A stretch of DNA of 20,964 nucleotides from Pholiota molesta (GCA_014925825.1 JACGCK010000484.1:1-20964); one strand, 5' to 3'; shown: positions 1 to 8,032, counted from the first letter of the stretch. Made by a program: numbers and translations. Notes: a model not told the origin generated them from the sequence alone.

Positions 1-735
1 CGTTGACCCCAATGCCATGACGTTAACCCTTCCTCCGAAGGCGCGCGCGGATCTCTTAGATGAAATTGCAGATTTCTGTAATTTCCCCGACGGTGCCCGC
101 GGCGTGAAACACACTTTGCGTCGTTGGCAGCGTCTCGCTGGCTGGCTCAACTGGGCTTTCAATGTTTTCCCATTACTACGCCCTTGCTTGAACAACTTCT
201 ACCCCAAGATCGCTGGAAAAGACGCCCCGAATCAAACTATTTGGACCAATATTCCCGTGCGCCGAGATCTCGAATGGGCGGCCAACCACATTCGTGCCTC
301 GGATGGCGTTCACTTGCTTCGCTCTTTAGACTGGGGGATCGACGACGCGGACGCCCTCATTTTTTGCGACGCTTGCTTAGAAGGGATGGGCTTTTGGTAC
401 CCGGCACTTGACGTTGGATTTTACGCTCCCTGCTACCACCTCCGGAGAATTCATCTCTGTCTACGAAGCCTTATGTGTGCTCGCGGCGCTTGAGCACGCC
501 GCGTCCCTTTTCCCTCAGCCCGCTCGCTTTGCCATTTTAGGACAACTCACACACGTCGACATGTTTGCGTCCTTAAGGGCGCAACCCAATACAACGAAAT
601 TCTCAAGCTCTTGGACATTCGCTAGCGAGAATCATCAACTTCGCGTCCTACATTCCTGGTGAGCGTAACGAAGTCGCAGACGCCATCTCCGTCGCAGTTC
701 TCCCATGCACTCGGCTTGCGTCCAAAGATCACCTT
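1..735 (+). pseudogene. RT C-terminal part and RNase H of the YR retrotransposon, copy 1 (frameshifted, 5' truncated by the window)
   Basis: The frame from 17 shows the region after the RT palm: LPPKARADLLDEI, then WQRLAGWLNWAFNVFPLLRP, a sequence typical of DIRS/Ngaro polymerases in basidiomycetes. The RNase H domain follows. Its first acidic residue sits in FCDACLEGMGFW (about 364-397). A second frame from about 408 carries the conserved Glu in SVYEALCVL. The motif PGERNEVADAIS (656-691), with the last catalytic Asp at 680-682, lies in a third frame. The domain is therefore intact in content but split by at least two frameshifts, near 400-415 and 540-655. The start of the ORF at 17 is only where the frame opens in this window; the real protein begins to the left. 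RNase H would degrade the RNA template during reverse transcription. RNase H and YR probably belonged to one polyprotein, since no stop codon is required between them. Confidence 0.8.
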
Positions 736-1780
736 CAACATTTTGAACCCCCTCGAGTCACGCTGGGGGCAGCAAAAAATGATGATCTCCTCCGGTGTGC
801 GCTCCAGGCAACGCCCGCGCGAAGCTTGGACGCCGAACGCTTGCTCCATGAACGAGCAATCTCTTGGGGCAAGCTATCGACACAGGAACGTGAAGAACTA
901 CGGCTCCGCCTTGAATTCATACCTCAACTTCATACGACTCCATGACTTCCCTGTTGACCCAACCGCCGACACCCTATCTTTCTACACGGTCTGGACCTCC
1001 GCCCACATCAAACCCGACTCCGTGAACTCTTATCTCTCTGGTATCTGTCAGCAACTCGAGCCTTATTTCCCTGACGTACGCAAAAACCGCAATTCACCTC
1101 TCGTCCACAAAACCATGCAAGGTTGCATGCGCCGTCATGGAAGTCCACGGTCCGTAAGCGCGCGCTTACCATTGAAGACTTAGAAACTGTGGTCGAACAC
1201 TACAGCACGTCCACCGACCATGACGACCTCCTCTTCGTAGCCATGCTCCTCACTGGATTTTTCGCATTAATGCGTTTAGGCGAAATGGCTTATTCAGACG
1301 ATACCACTCTACGCGATCACGGAAAGTCACTACTCGGGCGTCTATCAAAATCAACGATGAATTCTTCCAATTTTTCCTTCCCAGTCACAAAGCAGACAAG
1401 CGCTATGAAGGAAATATTGTGATGGTTCGTCGTAACCACCAGAAAGCTGATCCGTTCAAAGCCTTCGTGTCATACCTCGCTTCCCGCGACCACCTATTCC
1501 TTACAACTCCGCACTCTGGCTTACCAGCAACGCTCGCGTACCAACTCGGTCCTTCTTCATGCGCGCCTCCGTACTTTTTTGCGAAAGACATAGGAGGTCA
1601 TTCTATGCGTGCTGGCGGAGCGACCTTCATGGCCGAATGCGGGTGTCCACCTTCCTAATCCAGGCCGCGGCAGATGGGCATCGGAAGCATTCGAACTCTA
1701 CATCAGGAAGAACCAATCCTCCTCCAAGCTCTATTATTCGCCCGGACAAGCGTCAGGTAGCCTACAGTCATTCGTCTTGA
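736..1780 (+). pseudogene. Tyrosine recombinase of the YR retrotransposon, copy 1 (multiple frameshifts)
   Basis: This copy aligns along its length with the intact minus-strand copy at 4866-5912. The core-binding part (NYGSALNSYLNFIRLHDF, about 895-955) and the catalytic part are recognisable, but they are split over several frames (659-1183, 1123-1422, 1419-1658, 1609 onward). Compared with copy 2 it lacks single bases at about 863, 891, 1145, 1318, 1499, 1563, 1574, 1655, 1668, 1714 and 1744. Each is a shortening of a run such as CCC to CC or GGG to GG. The His-x-x-Arg motif (GGHSMRAGG) is still visible in one frame at 1592-1618. The stop TGA at 1778-1780 corresponds to the stop of copy 2. 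As written it cannot make a recombinase. Either it is dead or its consensus sequence is faulty. Confidence 0.82.
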
Positions 1781-2011
1781 TCACTCCTCACATCACTACC
1801 GTTTCATCTTTTGCCCTATTTCTTTGTTACGATATATTTTCCCTTCATCTTTTCACTTCATTTAACTTTTCCTTTCACTTTCACATCATCCTCCTTTCCC
1901 TCGTCACTTTCCAAACTATTAAAAAAAAAAAAAAAAACCCTTTATATATATATGCATTTATACATCTTCATGTCTCCTTCTCCATTTTCTTTTTCTTCAT
2001 AGGGCTTATAG
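1781..2011 (+). other. 3' UTR of retrotransposon copy 1 with A17 tract
   Basis: This is a pyrimidine-rich, AT-rich non-coding stretch between the YR stop and the first terminal unit. It contains an A17 run (1921-1937) followed by an alternating TA tract (about 1943-1953). The same segment recurs inverted at 4635-4865, 6043-6279 and 8033-8263. The homopolymer is 17, 17, 21 and 15 long in the four copies, so it behaves as a microsatellite. Short ORFs crossing it are not credible genes. Confidence 0.8.
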
Positions 2012-2645
2012 CCATACCGTACATCAAGACGAATATATTACACGCGAGGCGTCTGGCGCAGAGCCGACACCTCGCCATTTTCGGCCTACACCTGACTACG
2101 CCCACACCTCGGTTCTCACGAACCACCTGCACTCGCCTCTGCAACCTCAAGAGCCTAGGTAAAATTGGTCGGGTTTAAATATTATTTACTCTAGTCCAAT
2201 TATACCGACCAAGGCTCGTTAGTCACATGCGTATTTCCCCACACTGGCCTGGCCGTGTGGATGACCCCCAATTGCGCTGGCCCGGCCGCGCAATAATATA
2301 TCGACGGCCACGCTGAGCTGGTCCGCCGCTCATTGCAAGTCTGCCTCACCTTTAATAGAAAGTCGTTCGCAGCGGATTAATTTTCGTCCGGCATGTGACC
2401 CAACTGGGAGGAAGGAAATTTTAAGACAAACTGACTCGCATCCTGGTTTGTCTCCCTTCTTTTCCTTCCTCCACTCGCCATTTGCAGAGGCTCGACATCC
2501 CTCAAAAAACACCCACCCACCACAACCCCTTTTCCTTTCAGTCTAAGATCTTTTTTCCTTTTGCCTCCTTATTTTTTGCGCTCACACATATGTGGTTTTA
2601 TTTCACATTTCATTTGTCTGTACTCGTTCATATGTATTTATAGCG
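2012..2645 (+). repeat. 634-bp terminal unit, copy 1 of the tandem array
   Basis: It begins CCATACCGTACATCAAG and ends TATTTATAGCG, and is followed directly by the next unit. It is a prototype unit. It holds an imperfect inverted repeat GCGAGGCGTC/GACACCTCGC (2044-2075), an 8-bp inverted repeat TTGGTCGG (2165-2172)/CCGACCAA (2205-2212), and two GGCC-capped hairpins (2239-2260 and 2271-2294). Its private base is the A of CATTGCAAG near 2335, where other units have G. Non-coding; a likely terminal direct repeat of the element. Confidence 0.85.
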
Positions 2646-3268
2646 CCATACCGTACATCAAGACGAATATATTACACGCGAGGCGTCTGGCGCAGAGCCG
2701 ACACCTCGCCATTTTCGGCCTACACCTGACTACGCCCACACCTCGGTTCTCACGAACCACCTGCACTCGCCTCTGCAACCTCAAGAGCCTAGGTAAAATT
2801 GGATATTATTTACTCTAGTCCAATTATACCGACCAAGGCTCGTTAGTCACATGCGTATTTCCCCACACTGGCCTGGCCGTGTGGATGACCCCCAATTGCG
2901 CTGGCCCGGCCGCGCAATAATATATCGACGGCCACGCTGAGCTGGTCCGCCGCTCATTGCGAGTCTGCCTCACCTTTAATAGAAAGTCGTTCGCAGCGGA
3001 TTAATTTTCGTCCGGCATGTGACCCAACTGGGAGGAAGGAAATTTTAAGACAAACTGACTCGCATCCTGGTTTGTCTCCCTTCTTTTCCTTCCTCCACTC
3101 GCCATTTGCAGAGGCTCGACATCCCTCAAAAACACCCACCCACCACAACCCCTTTTCCTTTCAGTCTAAGATCTTTTTTCCTTTTGCCTCCTTATTTTTT
3201 GCGCTCACACATATGTGGTTTTATTTCACATTTCATTTGTCTGTACTCGTTCATATGTATTTATAGCG
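2646..3268 (+). repeat. 634-bp terminal unit, tandem copy 2 (623 bp, internal 10-bp deletion)
   Basis: It is almost identical to the first unit but lacks 10 bases (TCGGGTTTAA) after 2802, plus one A in an A run. The 10-bp loss removes half of the left arm of the TTGGTCGG/CCGACCAA inverted repeat. It shares CATCCCTC with unit 1, unlike the remaining units, which have CATCTCTC. Confidence 0.85.
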
Positions 3269-3902
3269 CCATACCGTACATCAAGACGAATATATTACAC
3301 GCGAGGCGTCTGGCGCAGAGCCGACACCTCGCCATTTTCGGCCTACACCTGACTACGCCCACACCTCGGTTCTCACGAACCACCTGCACTCGCCTCTGCA
3401 ACCTCAAGAGCCTAGGTAAAATTGGTCGGGTTTAAATATTATTTACTCTAGTCCAATTATACCGACCAAGGCTCGTTAGTCACATGCGTATTTCCCCACA
3501 CTGGCCTGGCCGTGTGGATGACCCCCAATTGCGCTGGCCCGGCCGCGCAATAATATATCGACGGCCACGCTGAGCTGGTCCGCCGCTCATTGCGAGTCTG
3601 CCTCACCTTTAATAGAAAGTCGTTCGCAGCGGATTAATTTTCGTCCGGCATGTGACCCAACTGGGAGGAAGGAAATTTTAAGACAAACTGACTCGCATCC
3701 TGGTTTGTCTCCCTTCTTTTCCTTCCTCCACTCGCCATTTGCAGAGGCTCGACATCTCTCAAAAAACACCCACCCACCACAACCCCTTTTCCTTTCAGTC
3801 TAAGATCTTTTTTCCTTTTGCCTCCTTATTTTTTGCGCTCACACATATGTGGTTTTATTTCACATTTCATTTGTCTGTACTCGTTCATATGTATTTATAG
3901 CG
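3269..3902 (+). repeat. 634-bp terminal unit, tandem copy 3
   Basis: This is a full-length unit and the left arm of the large palindrome. It has the CATCTCTC variant also present in the inverted unit 4001-4634. That supports the right arm having been copied from this unit rather than from unit 1 or 2. Confidence 0.85.
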
Positions 3903-4000
3903 CCATACCGTACATCAAGACGAATATATTACACGCGAGGTGTCGGCTCTGCGCGCCAGACGCCTCGCGTGTAATATATTCGTCTTGATGTACGGTATGG
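3903..4000. repeat. Palindrome centre: 38-bp arms, 22-bp spacer
   Basis: 3903-3940 starts a fourth unit (CCATACCGTACATCAAG... to GCGAGG), and 3963-4000 is its reverse complement. The spacer is normal reverse-strand unit sequence with an extra GC (CTGCGCGCCAG instead of CTGCGCCAG). The switch falls at GCGAGG, which is present on both strands of the unit because of its internal inverted repeat. Confidence 0.85.
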
Positions 4001-4634
4001 CGCTATAAATACATATGAACGAGTACAGACAAATGAAATGTGAAATAAAACCACATATGTGTGAGCGCAAAAAATAAGGAGGCAAAAGGAAAAAAGATCT
4101 TAGACTGAAAGGAAAAGGGGTTGTGGTGGGTGGGTGTTTTTTGAGAGATGTCGAGCCTCTGCAAATGGCGAGTGGAGGAAGGAAAAGAAGGGAGACAAAC
4201 CAGGATGCGAGTCAGTTTGTCTTAAAATTTCCTTCCTCCCAGTTGGGTCACATGCCGGACGAAAATTAATCCGCTGCGAACGACTTTCTATTAAAGGTGA
4301 GGCAGACTCGCAATGAGCGGCGGACCAGCTCAGCGTGGCCGTCGATATATTATTGCGCGGCCGGGCCAGCGCAATTGGGGGTCATCCACACGGCCAGGCC
4401 AGTGTGGGGAAATACGCATGTGACTAACGAGCCTTGGTCGGTATAATTGGACTAGAGTAAATAATATTTAAACCCGACCAATTTTACCTAGGCTCTTGAG
4501 GTTGCAGAGGCGAGTGCAGGTGGTTCGTGAGAACCGAGGTGTGGGCGTAGTCAGGTGTAGGCCGAAAATGGCGAGGTGTCGGCTCTGCGCCAGACGCCTC
4601 GCGTGTAATATATTCGTCTTGATGTACGGTATGG
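4001..4634 (-). repeat. 634-bp terminal unit, inverted (copy 2)
   Basis: Full-length unit in reverse orientation, beginning CGCTATAAATACATATG and ending GTACGGTATGG. It is the only complete unit in copy 2, whereas copy 1 has three. It is followed directly by the inverted 3' UTR, exactly as the first unit of copy 1 adjoins its UTR. Confidence 0.85.
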
Positions 4635-4865
4635 CTATAAGCCCTATGAAGAAAAAGAAAATGGAGAAGGAGACATGAAGATGTATAAATGCATATATAT
4701 ATAAAAGGGTTTTTTTTTTTTTTTTTAATAGTTTGGAAAGTGACGAGGGAAAGGAGGATGATGTGGAAGTGAAAGGAAAGTTAAATGAAGTGAAAAGATG
4801 AAGGGAAAATATATCGTAACAAAGAAATAGGGCAAAAGATGAAACGGTAGTGATGTGAGGAGTGA
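4635..4865 (-). other. 3' UTR of retrotransposon copy 2 (inverted)
   Basis: Reverse complement of the copy 1 UTR with a few substitutions, containing T17 (4710-4726). Same length (231 bp) as in copy 1. Confidence 0.8.
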
Positions 4866-5912
4866 TCAAGACGAATGACTGTAGGCTACCTGACGCTTGT
4901 CCCGGGCGAATAATAGAGCTTGGAGGAGGATTGGGTTCTTCCTGATGTAGAGTTCGAATGCTTCCGATGCCCATCTGCCCGCGGCCTGGATTAGGGAAGG
5001 TGGACACCCGCATTCGGCCATGAAGGTCGCTCCGCCAGCACGCATAGAATGACCTCCTATGTCTTTCGCAAAAAAGGTACGGAGGCGCCGCATGAAGAAG
5101 GACCGAGTTGGTACGCGAGCGTTGCTGGTAAGCCAGAGTGCGGAGTTGTAAGGGAATAGGTGGTCGCGGGAAGCGAGGTATGACACGAAGGCTTTGAACG
5201 GATCAGCTTTCTGGTGGTTACGACGAACCATCACAATATTTCCTTCATAGCGCTTGTCTGCTTTGTGACTGGGAAGGAAAAATTGGAAGAAATCATCGTT
5301 GATTTTGATAGACGCCCGAGTAGTGACTTTCCGTGGATCGCGTAGAGTGGTATCGTCTGAATAAGCCATTTCGCCTAAACGCATTAATGCGAAAAATCCA
5401 GTGAGGAGCATGGCTACGAAGAGGAGGTCGTCATGGTCGGTGGACGTGCTGTAGTGTTCGACCACGGTTTCTAAGTCTTCAATGGTAAGCGCGCGCTTAC
5501 GGACCGTGGGACTTCCATGACGGCGCATGCAACCTTGCATGGTTTTGTGGACGAGAGGTGAATTGCGGTTTTTGCGTACGTCAGGGAAATAAGGCTCGAG
5601 TTGCTGACAGATACCAGAGAGATAAGAGTTCACGGAGTCGGGTTTGATGTGGGCGGAGGTCCAGACCGTGTAGAAAGATAGGGTGTCGGCGGTTGGGTCA
5701 ACAGGGAAGTCATGGAGTCGTATGAAGTTGAGGTATGAATTCAAGGCGGAGCCGTAGTTCTTCCACGTTCCTGTGTCGATAGCTTGCCCCAAAGAGATTG
5801 CTCGTTCATGGAGCAAGCGTTCGCGCGTCCAAGCTTCGCGCGGGCGTTGCCTGGAGCGCACACCGGAGGAGATCATCATTTTTTTGCTGCCCCCAGCGTG
5901 ACTCGAGGGGTT
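4866..5912 (-). CDS. Tyrosine recombinase of the YR retrotransposon, copy 2 (intact catalytic region, lost 5' end)
   Basis: An open frame of about 348 codons encodes a tyrosine recombinase: strand exchange through a covalent 3'-phosphotyrosine, used by DIRS-order elements to insert their circular DNA. The N-terminal helical core-binding domain contains NYGSALNSYLNFIRLHDF. The catalytic domain shows the first Arg in GFFALMRLGEMAY, then His-x-x-Arg in GGHSMRAGGATFM, then GRWASEAFELYIR with the nucleophilic Tyr. The frame runs to TGA at 4866-4868. At its 5' end the element sequence stops near 5912, where it joins the terminal unit of copy 3, so RT, RNase H and any natural start are missing. The frame stays open upstream through that foreign sequence to an ATG at 6236, giving a chimeric 456-residue ORF. 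A protein made from it would be accidental. The YR itself looks undamaged. Confidence 0.85.
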   Translation of the reverse strand, partial: NPSSHAGGSKKMMISSGVRSRQRPREAWTRERLLHERAISLGQAIDTGTWKNYGSALNSYLNFIRLHDFPVDPTADTLSFYTVWTSAHIKPDSVNSYLSGICQQLEPYFPDVRKNRNSPLVHKTMQGCMRRHGSPTVRKRALTIEDLETVVEHYSTSTDHDDLLFVAMLLTGFFALMRLGEMAYSDDTTLRDPRKVTTRASIKINDDFFQFFLPSHKADKRYEGNIVMVRRNHQKADPFKAFVSYLASRDHLFPYNSALWLTSNARVPTRSFFMRRLRTFFAKDIGGHSMRAGGATFMAECGCPPSLIQAAGRWASEAFELYIRKNPILLQALLFARDKRQVAYSHSS

Positions 5913-6042
5913 CAGAGGCGAGTGCAGGTGGTTCGTGAGAACCGAGGTGTGGGCGTAGTCAGGTGTAGGCCGAAAATGGCGAGGTGTCGGCTCTGCGCCA
6001 GACGCCTCGCGTGTAATATATTCGTCTTGATGTACGGTATGG
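5913..6042 (-). repeat. Partial terminal unit, inverted (copy 3)
   Basis: The last 130 bp (in minus reading, the first 130) of the 634-bp unit, from CAGAGGCGAGTGCAGG to GTACGGTATGG. It is joined abruptly to the YR coding region of copy 2 at about 5911-5914 with no more than a two-base overlap (CA). Confidence 0.8.
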
Positions 6043-6279
6043 CTATAAGCCCTATGAAGAAAAAGAAAATGGAGAAGGAGACATGAAGATGTATAAATGC
6101 ATATATATATAAAAGGGTTTTTTTTTTTTTTTTTTTTTAATAGTTTGGAAAGTGACGAGGGAAAGGAGGATGATGTGGAAGTGAAAGGAAAAGTTAAATG
6201 AAGTGAAAAAGATGAAGGGAAAATATATCGTAACAAAGAAATAGGGCAAAAGATGAAACGGTAGTGATGTGAGGAGTGA
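6043..6279 (-). other. 3' UTR of retrotransposon copy 3 (inverted)
   Basis: Same UTR as in the other copies, 237 bp, with the longest homopolymer (T21, 6118-6138) and slight length differences in other A or T runs. Confidence 0.8.
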
Positions 6280-6728
6280 TCAAGACGAATGACTGTAGGC
6301 TACCTGACGCTTGTCCCGGGCGAATAATAGAGCTTGGAGGAGGATTGGGTTCTTCCTGATGTAGAGTTCGAATGCTTCCGATGCCCATCTGCCCGCGGCC
6401 TGGATTAGGGAAGGTGGACACCCGCATTCGGCCATGAAGGTCGCTCCGCCAGCACGCATAGAATGACCTCCTATGTCTTTCGCAAAAAAGGTACGGAGGC
6501 GCCGCATGAAGAAGGACCGAGTTGGTACGCGAGCGTTGCTGGTAAGCCAGAGTGCGGAGTTGTAAGGGAATAGGTGGTCGCGGGAAGCGAGGTATGACAC
6601 GAAGGCTTTGAACGGATCAGCTTTCTGGTGGTTACGACGAACCATCACAATATTTCCTTCATAGCGCTTGTCTGCTTTGTGACTGGGAAGGAAAAATTGG
6701 AAGAAATCATCGTTGATTTTGATAGACG
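6280..6728 (-). pseudogene. C-terminal fragment of the YR recombinase, copy 3
   Basis: About 150 codons, matching the C-terminal end of the intact YR of copy 2. His-x-x-Arg (GGHSMRAGG) and the Tyr-containing GRWASEAFELYIR are present. The first catalytic Arg and the core-binding domain are absent because the sequence is cut at 6728 and joined to a terminal unit. No frameshift lies inside the fragment. It cannot form a full recombinase. Confidence 0.82.
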
Positions 6729-6772
6729 CAGACGCCTCGCGTGTAATATATTCGTCTTGATGTACGGTATGG
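6729..6772 (-). repeat. Partial terminal unit at the copy 3/copy 4 junction
   Basis: A 44-bp piece of the unit (AGACGCCTCGCGTGTAAT to GTACGGTATGG) follows the broken YR directly. Both partners have CGC/GACGC near the break, so the join may have used very short homology. Confidence 0.75.
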
Positions 6773-7397
6773 CGCTATAAATACATATGAACGAGTACAG
6801 ACAAATGAAATGTGAAATAAAACCACATATGTGTGAGCGCAAAAAATAAGGAGGCAAAAGGAAAAAAGATCTTAGACTGAAAGGAAAAGGGGTTGTGGTG
6901 GGTGGGTGTTTTTGAGAGATGTCGAGCCTCTGCAAATGGCGAGTGGAGGAAGGAAAAGAAGGGAGACAAACCAGGATGCGAGTCAGTTTGTCTTAAAATT
7001 TCCTTCCTCCCAGTTGGGTCACATGCCGGACGAAAATTAATCCGCTGCGAACGACTTTCTATTAAAGGTGAGCAGACTCGCAATGAGCGCGGACCAGCTC
7101 AGCGTGGCCGTCGATATATTATTGCGCGCCGGGCCAGCGCAATGGGGGTCATCCACACGCCAGCCAGTGTGGGGAAATACGCATGTGACTAACGAGCCTT
7201 GGTCGGTATATTGGACTAGAGTAATAATATTTAAACCCGACCAATTTTACCTAGGCTCTTGAGGTTGCAGAGGCGAGTGCAGGTGGTTCGTGAGAACCGA
7301 GGTGTGGGCGTAGTCAGGTGTAGGCCGAAAATGGCGAGGTGTCGGCTCTGCGCCAGACGCCTCGCGTGTAATATATTCGTCTTGATGTACGGTATGG
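6773..7397 (-). repeat. 634-bp terminal unit, inverted (copy 4, first; 625 bp with clustered one-base losses)
   Basis: Against the other units it lacks one base at about 6910 (T run), and eight single bases between 7071 and 7223: four GG to G in or near the hairpin region plus GG to G at 7072, TT to T, AA to A and AAA to AA. The nine losses account exactly for the length difference of 9 bp. Confidence 0.85.
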
Positions 7398-8032
7398 CGC
7401 TATAAATACATATGAACGAGTACAGACAAATGAAGTGTGAAATAAAATCACATATGTGTGAGCGCAAAAAATAAGGAGGCAAAAGGAAAAAAGATCTTAG
7501 ACTGAAAGGAAAAGGGGTTGTGGTGGGTGGGTGTTTTTTTGAGAGATGTCGAGCCTCTGCAAATGGCGAGTGGAGGAAGGAAAAGAAGGGAGACAAACCA
7601 GGATGCGAGTCAGTTTGTCTTAAAATTTCCTTCCTCCCAGTTGGGTCACATGCCGGACGAAAATTAATCCGCTGCGAACGACTTTCTATTAAAGGTGAGG
7701 CAGACTCGCAATGAGCGGCGGACCAGCTCAGCGTGGCCGTCGATATATTATTGCGCGGCCGGGCCAGCGCAATTGGGGGTCATCCACACGGCCAGGCCAG
7801 TGTGGGGAAATACGCATGTGACTAACGAGCCTTGGTCGGTATAATTGGACTAGAGTAAATAATATTTAAACCCGACCAATTTTACCTAGGCTCTTGAGGT
7901 TGCAGAGGCGAGTGCAGGTGGTTCGTGAGAACCGAGGTGTGGGCGTAGTCAGGTGTAGGCCGAAAATGGCGAGGTGTCGGCTCTGCGCCAGACGCCTCGC
8001 GTGTAATATATTCGTCTTGATGTACGGTATGG
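7398..8032 (-). repeat. 634-bp terminal unit, inverted (copy 4, second; 635 bp)
   Basis: Full-length unit with one extra T in a T run (about 7533-7539) and a few private substitutions (TGAAGTGTGAAATAAAATCAC near 7430). The hairpin stems lost in the preceding unit are intact here. Confidence 0.85.

Larger units (their letters stand above)
3269..4634. repeat. 1.37-kb near-perfect palindrome (core of the fold-back junction)
   Basis: Left arm 3269-3940 and right arm 3963-4634 are reverse complements of each other, 672 bp each, around a 22-bp spacer (3941-3962). I saw no mismatch between the arms when reading them against each other, including the shared CATCTCTC variant. Beyond the core, homology resumes after two extra left-arm units: UTR and YR at 736-2011 match 4635-5917 inverted. 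The whole structure is thus an interrupted inverted repeat of about 5 kb. Confidence 0.85.

Noticed and set aside
1..1780. Crypton (DNA transposon with tyrosine recombinase) as the source of the YR
   Set aside because: RT thumb and RNase H motifs lie directly upstream in the same orientation, which Cryptons lack.
1609..2178. ORF running from YR through the UTR into the terminal unit on the plus strand (and equivalents on the minus strand)
   Set aside because: The first part is YR in a shifted frame and the rest is pyrimidine-rich UTR translated as Phe/Ser/Leu and poly-Lys. It is a frame artefact.
2012..3902. Tandem repeats considered as LTRs or as a satellite array
   Set aside because: The coding region has a tyrosine recombinase and no DDE integrase, and the units do not show TG..CA ends. 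A satellite is unlikely with so few units, each tied to a UTR of the element.
3903..4000. Short palindromic repeats considered as a CRISPR-like array
   Set aside because: There are no regularly spaced short repeats with unique spacers. The palindrome is one junction in a eukaryotic mobile element.
2330..4316. Family of near-identical 60-65-codon ORFs (ending ...FFEGCRASANGEWRKEKKG... or its variants) in every terminal unit
   Set aside because: They repeat only because the unit repeats. They have no domain, and start position and length change with A-run indels (MFFE, MWWVGVFE, MVGGCFFE). They overlap hairpins and look non-coding.
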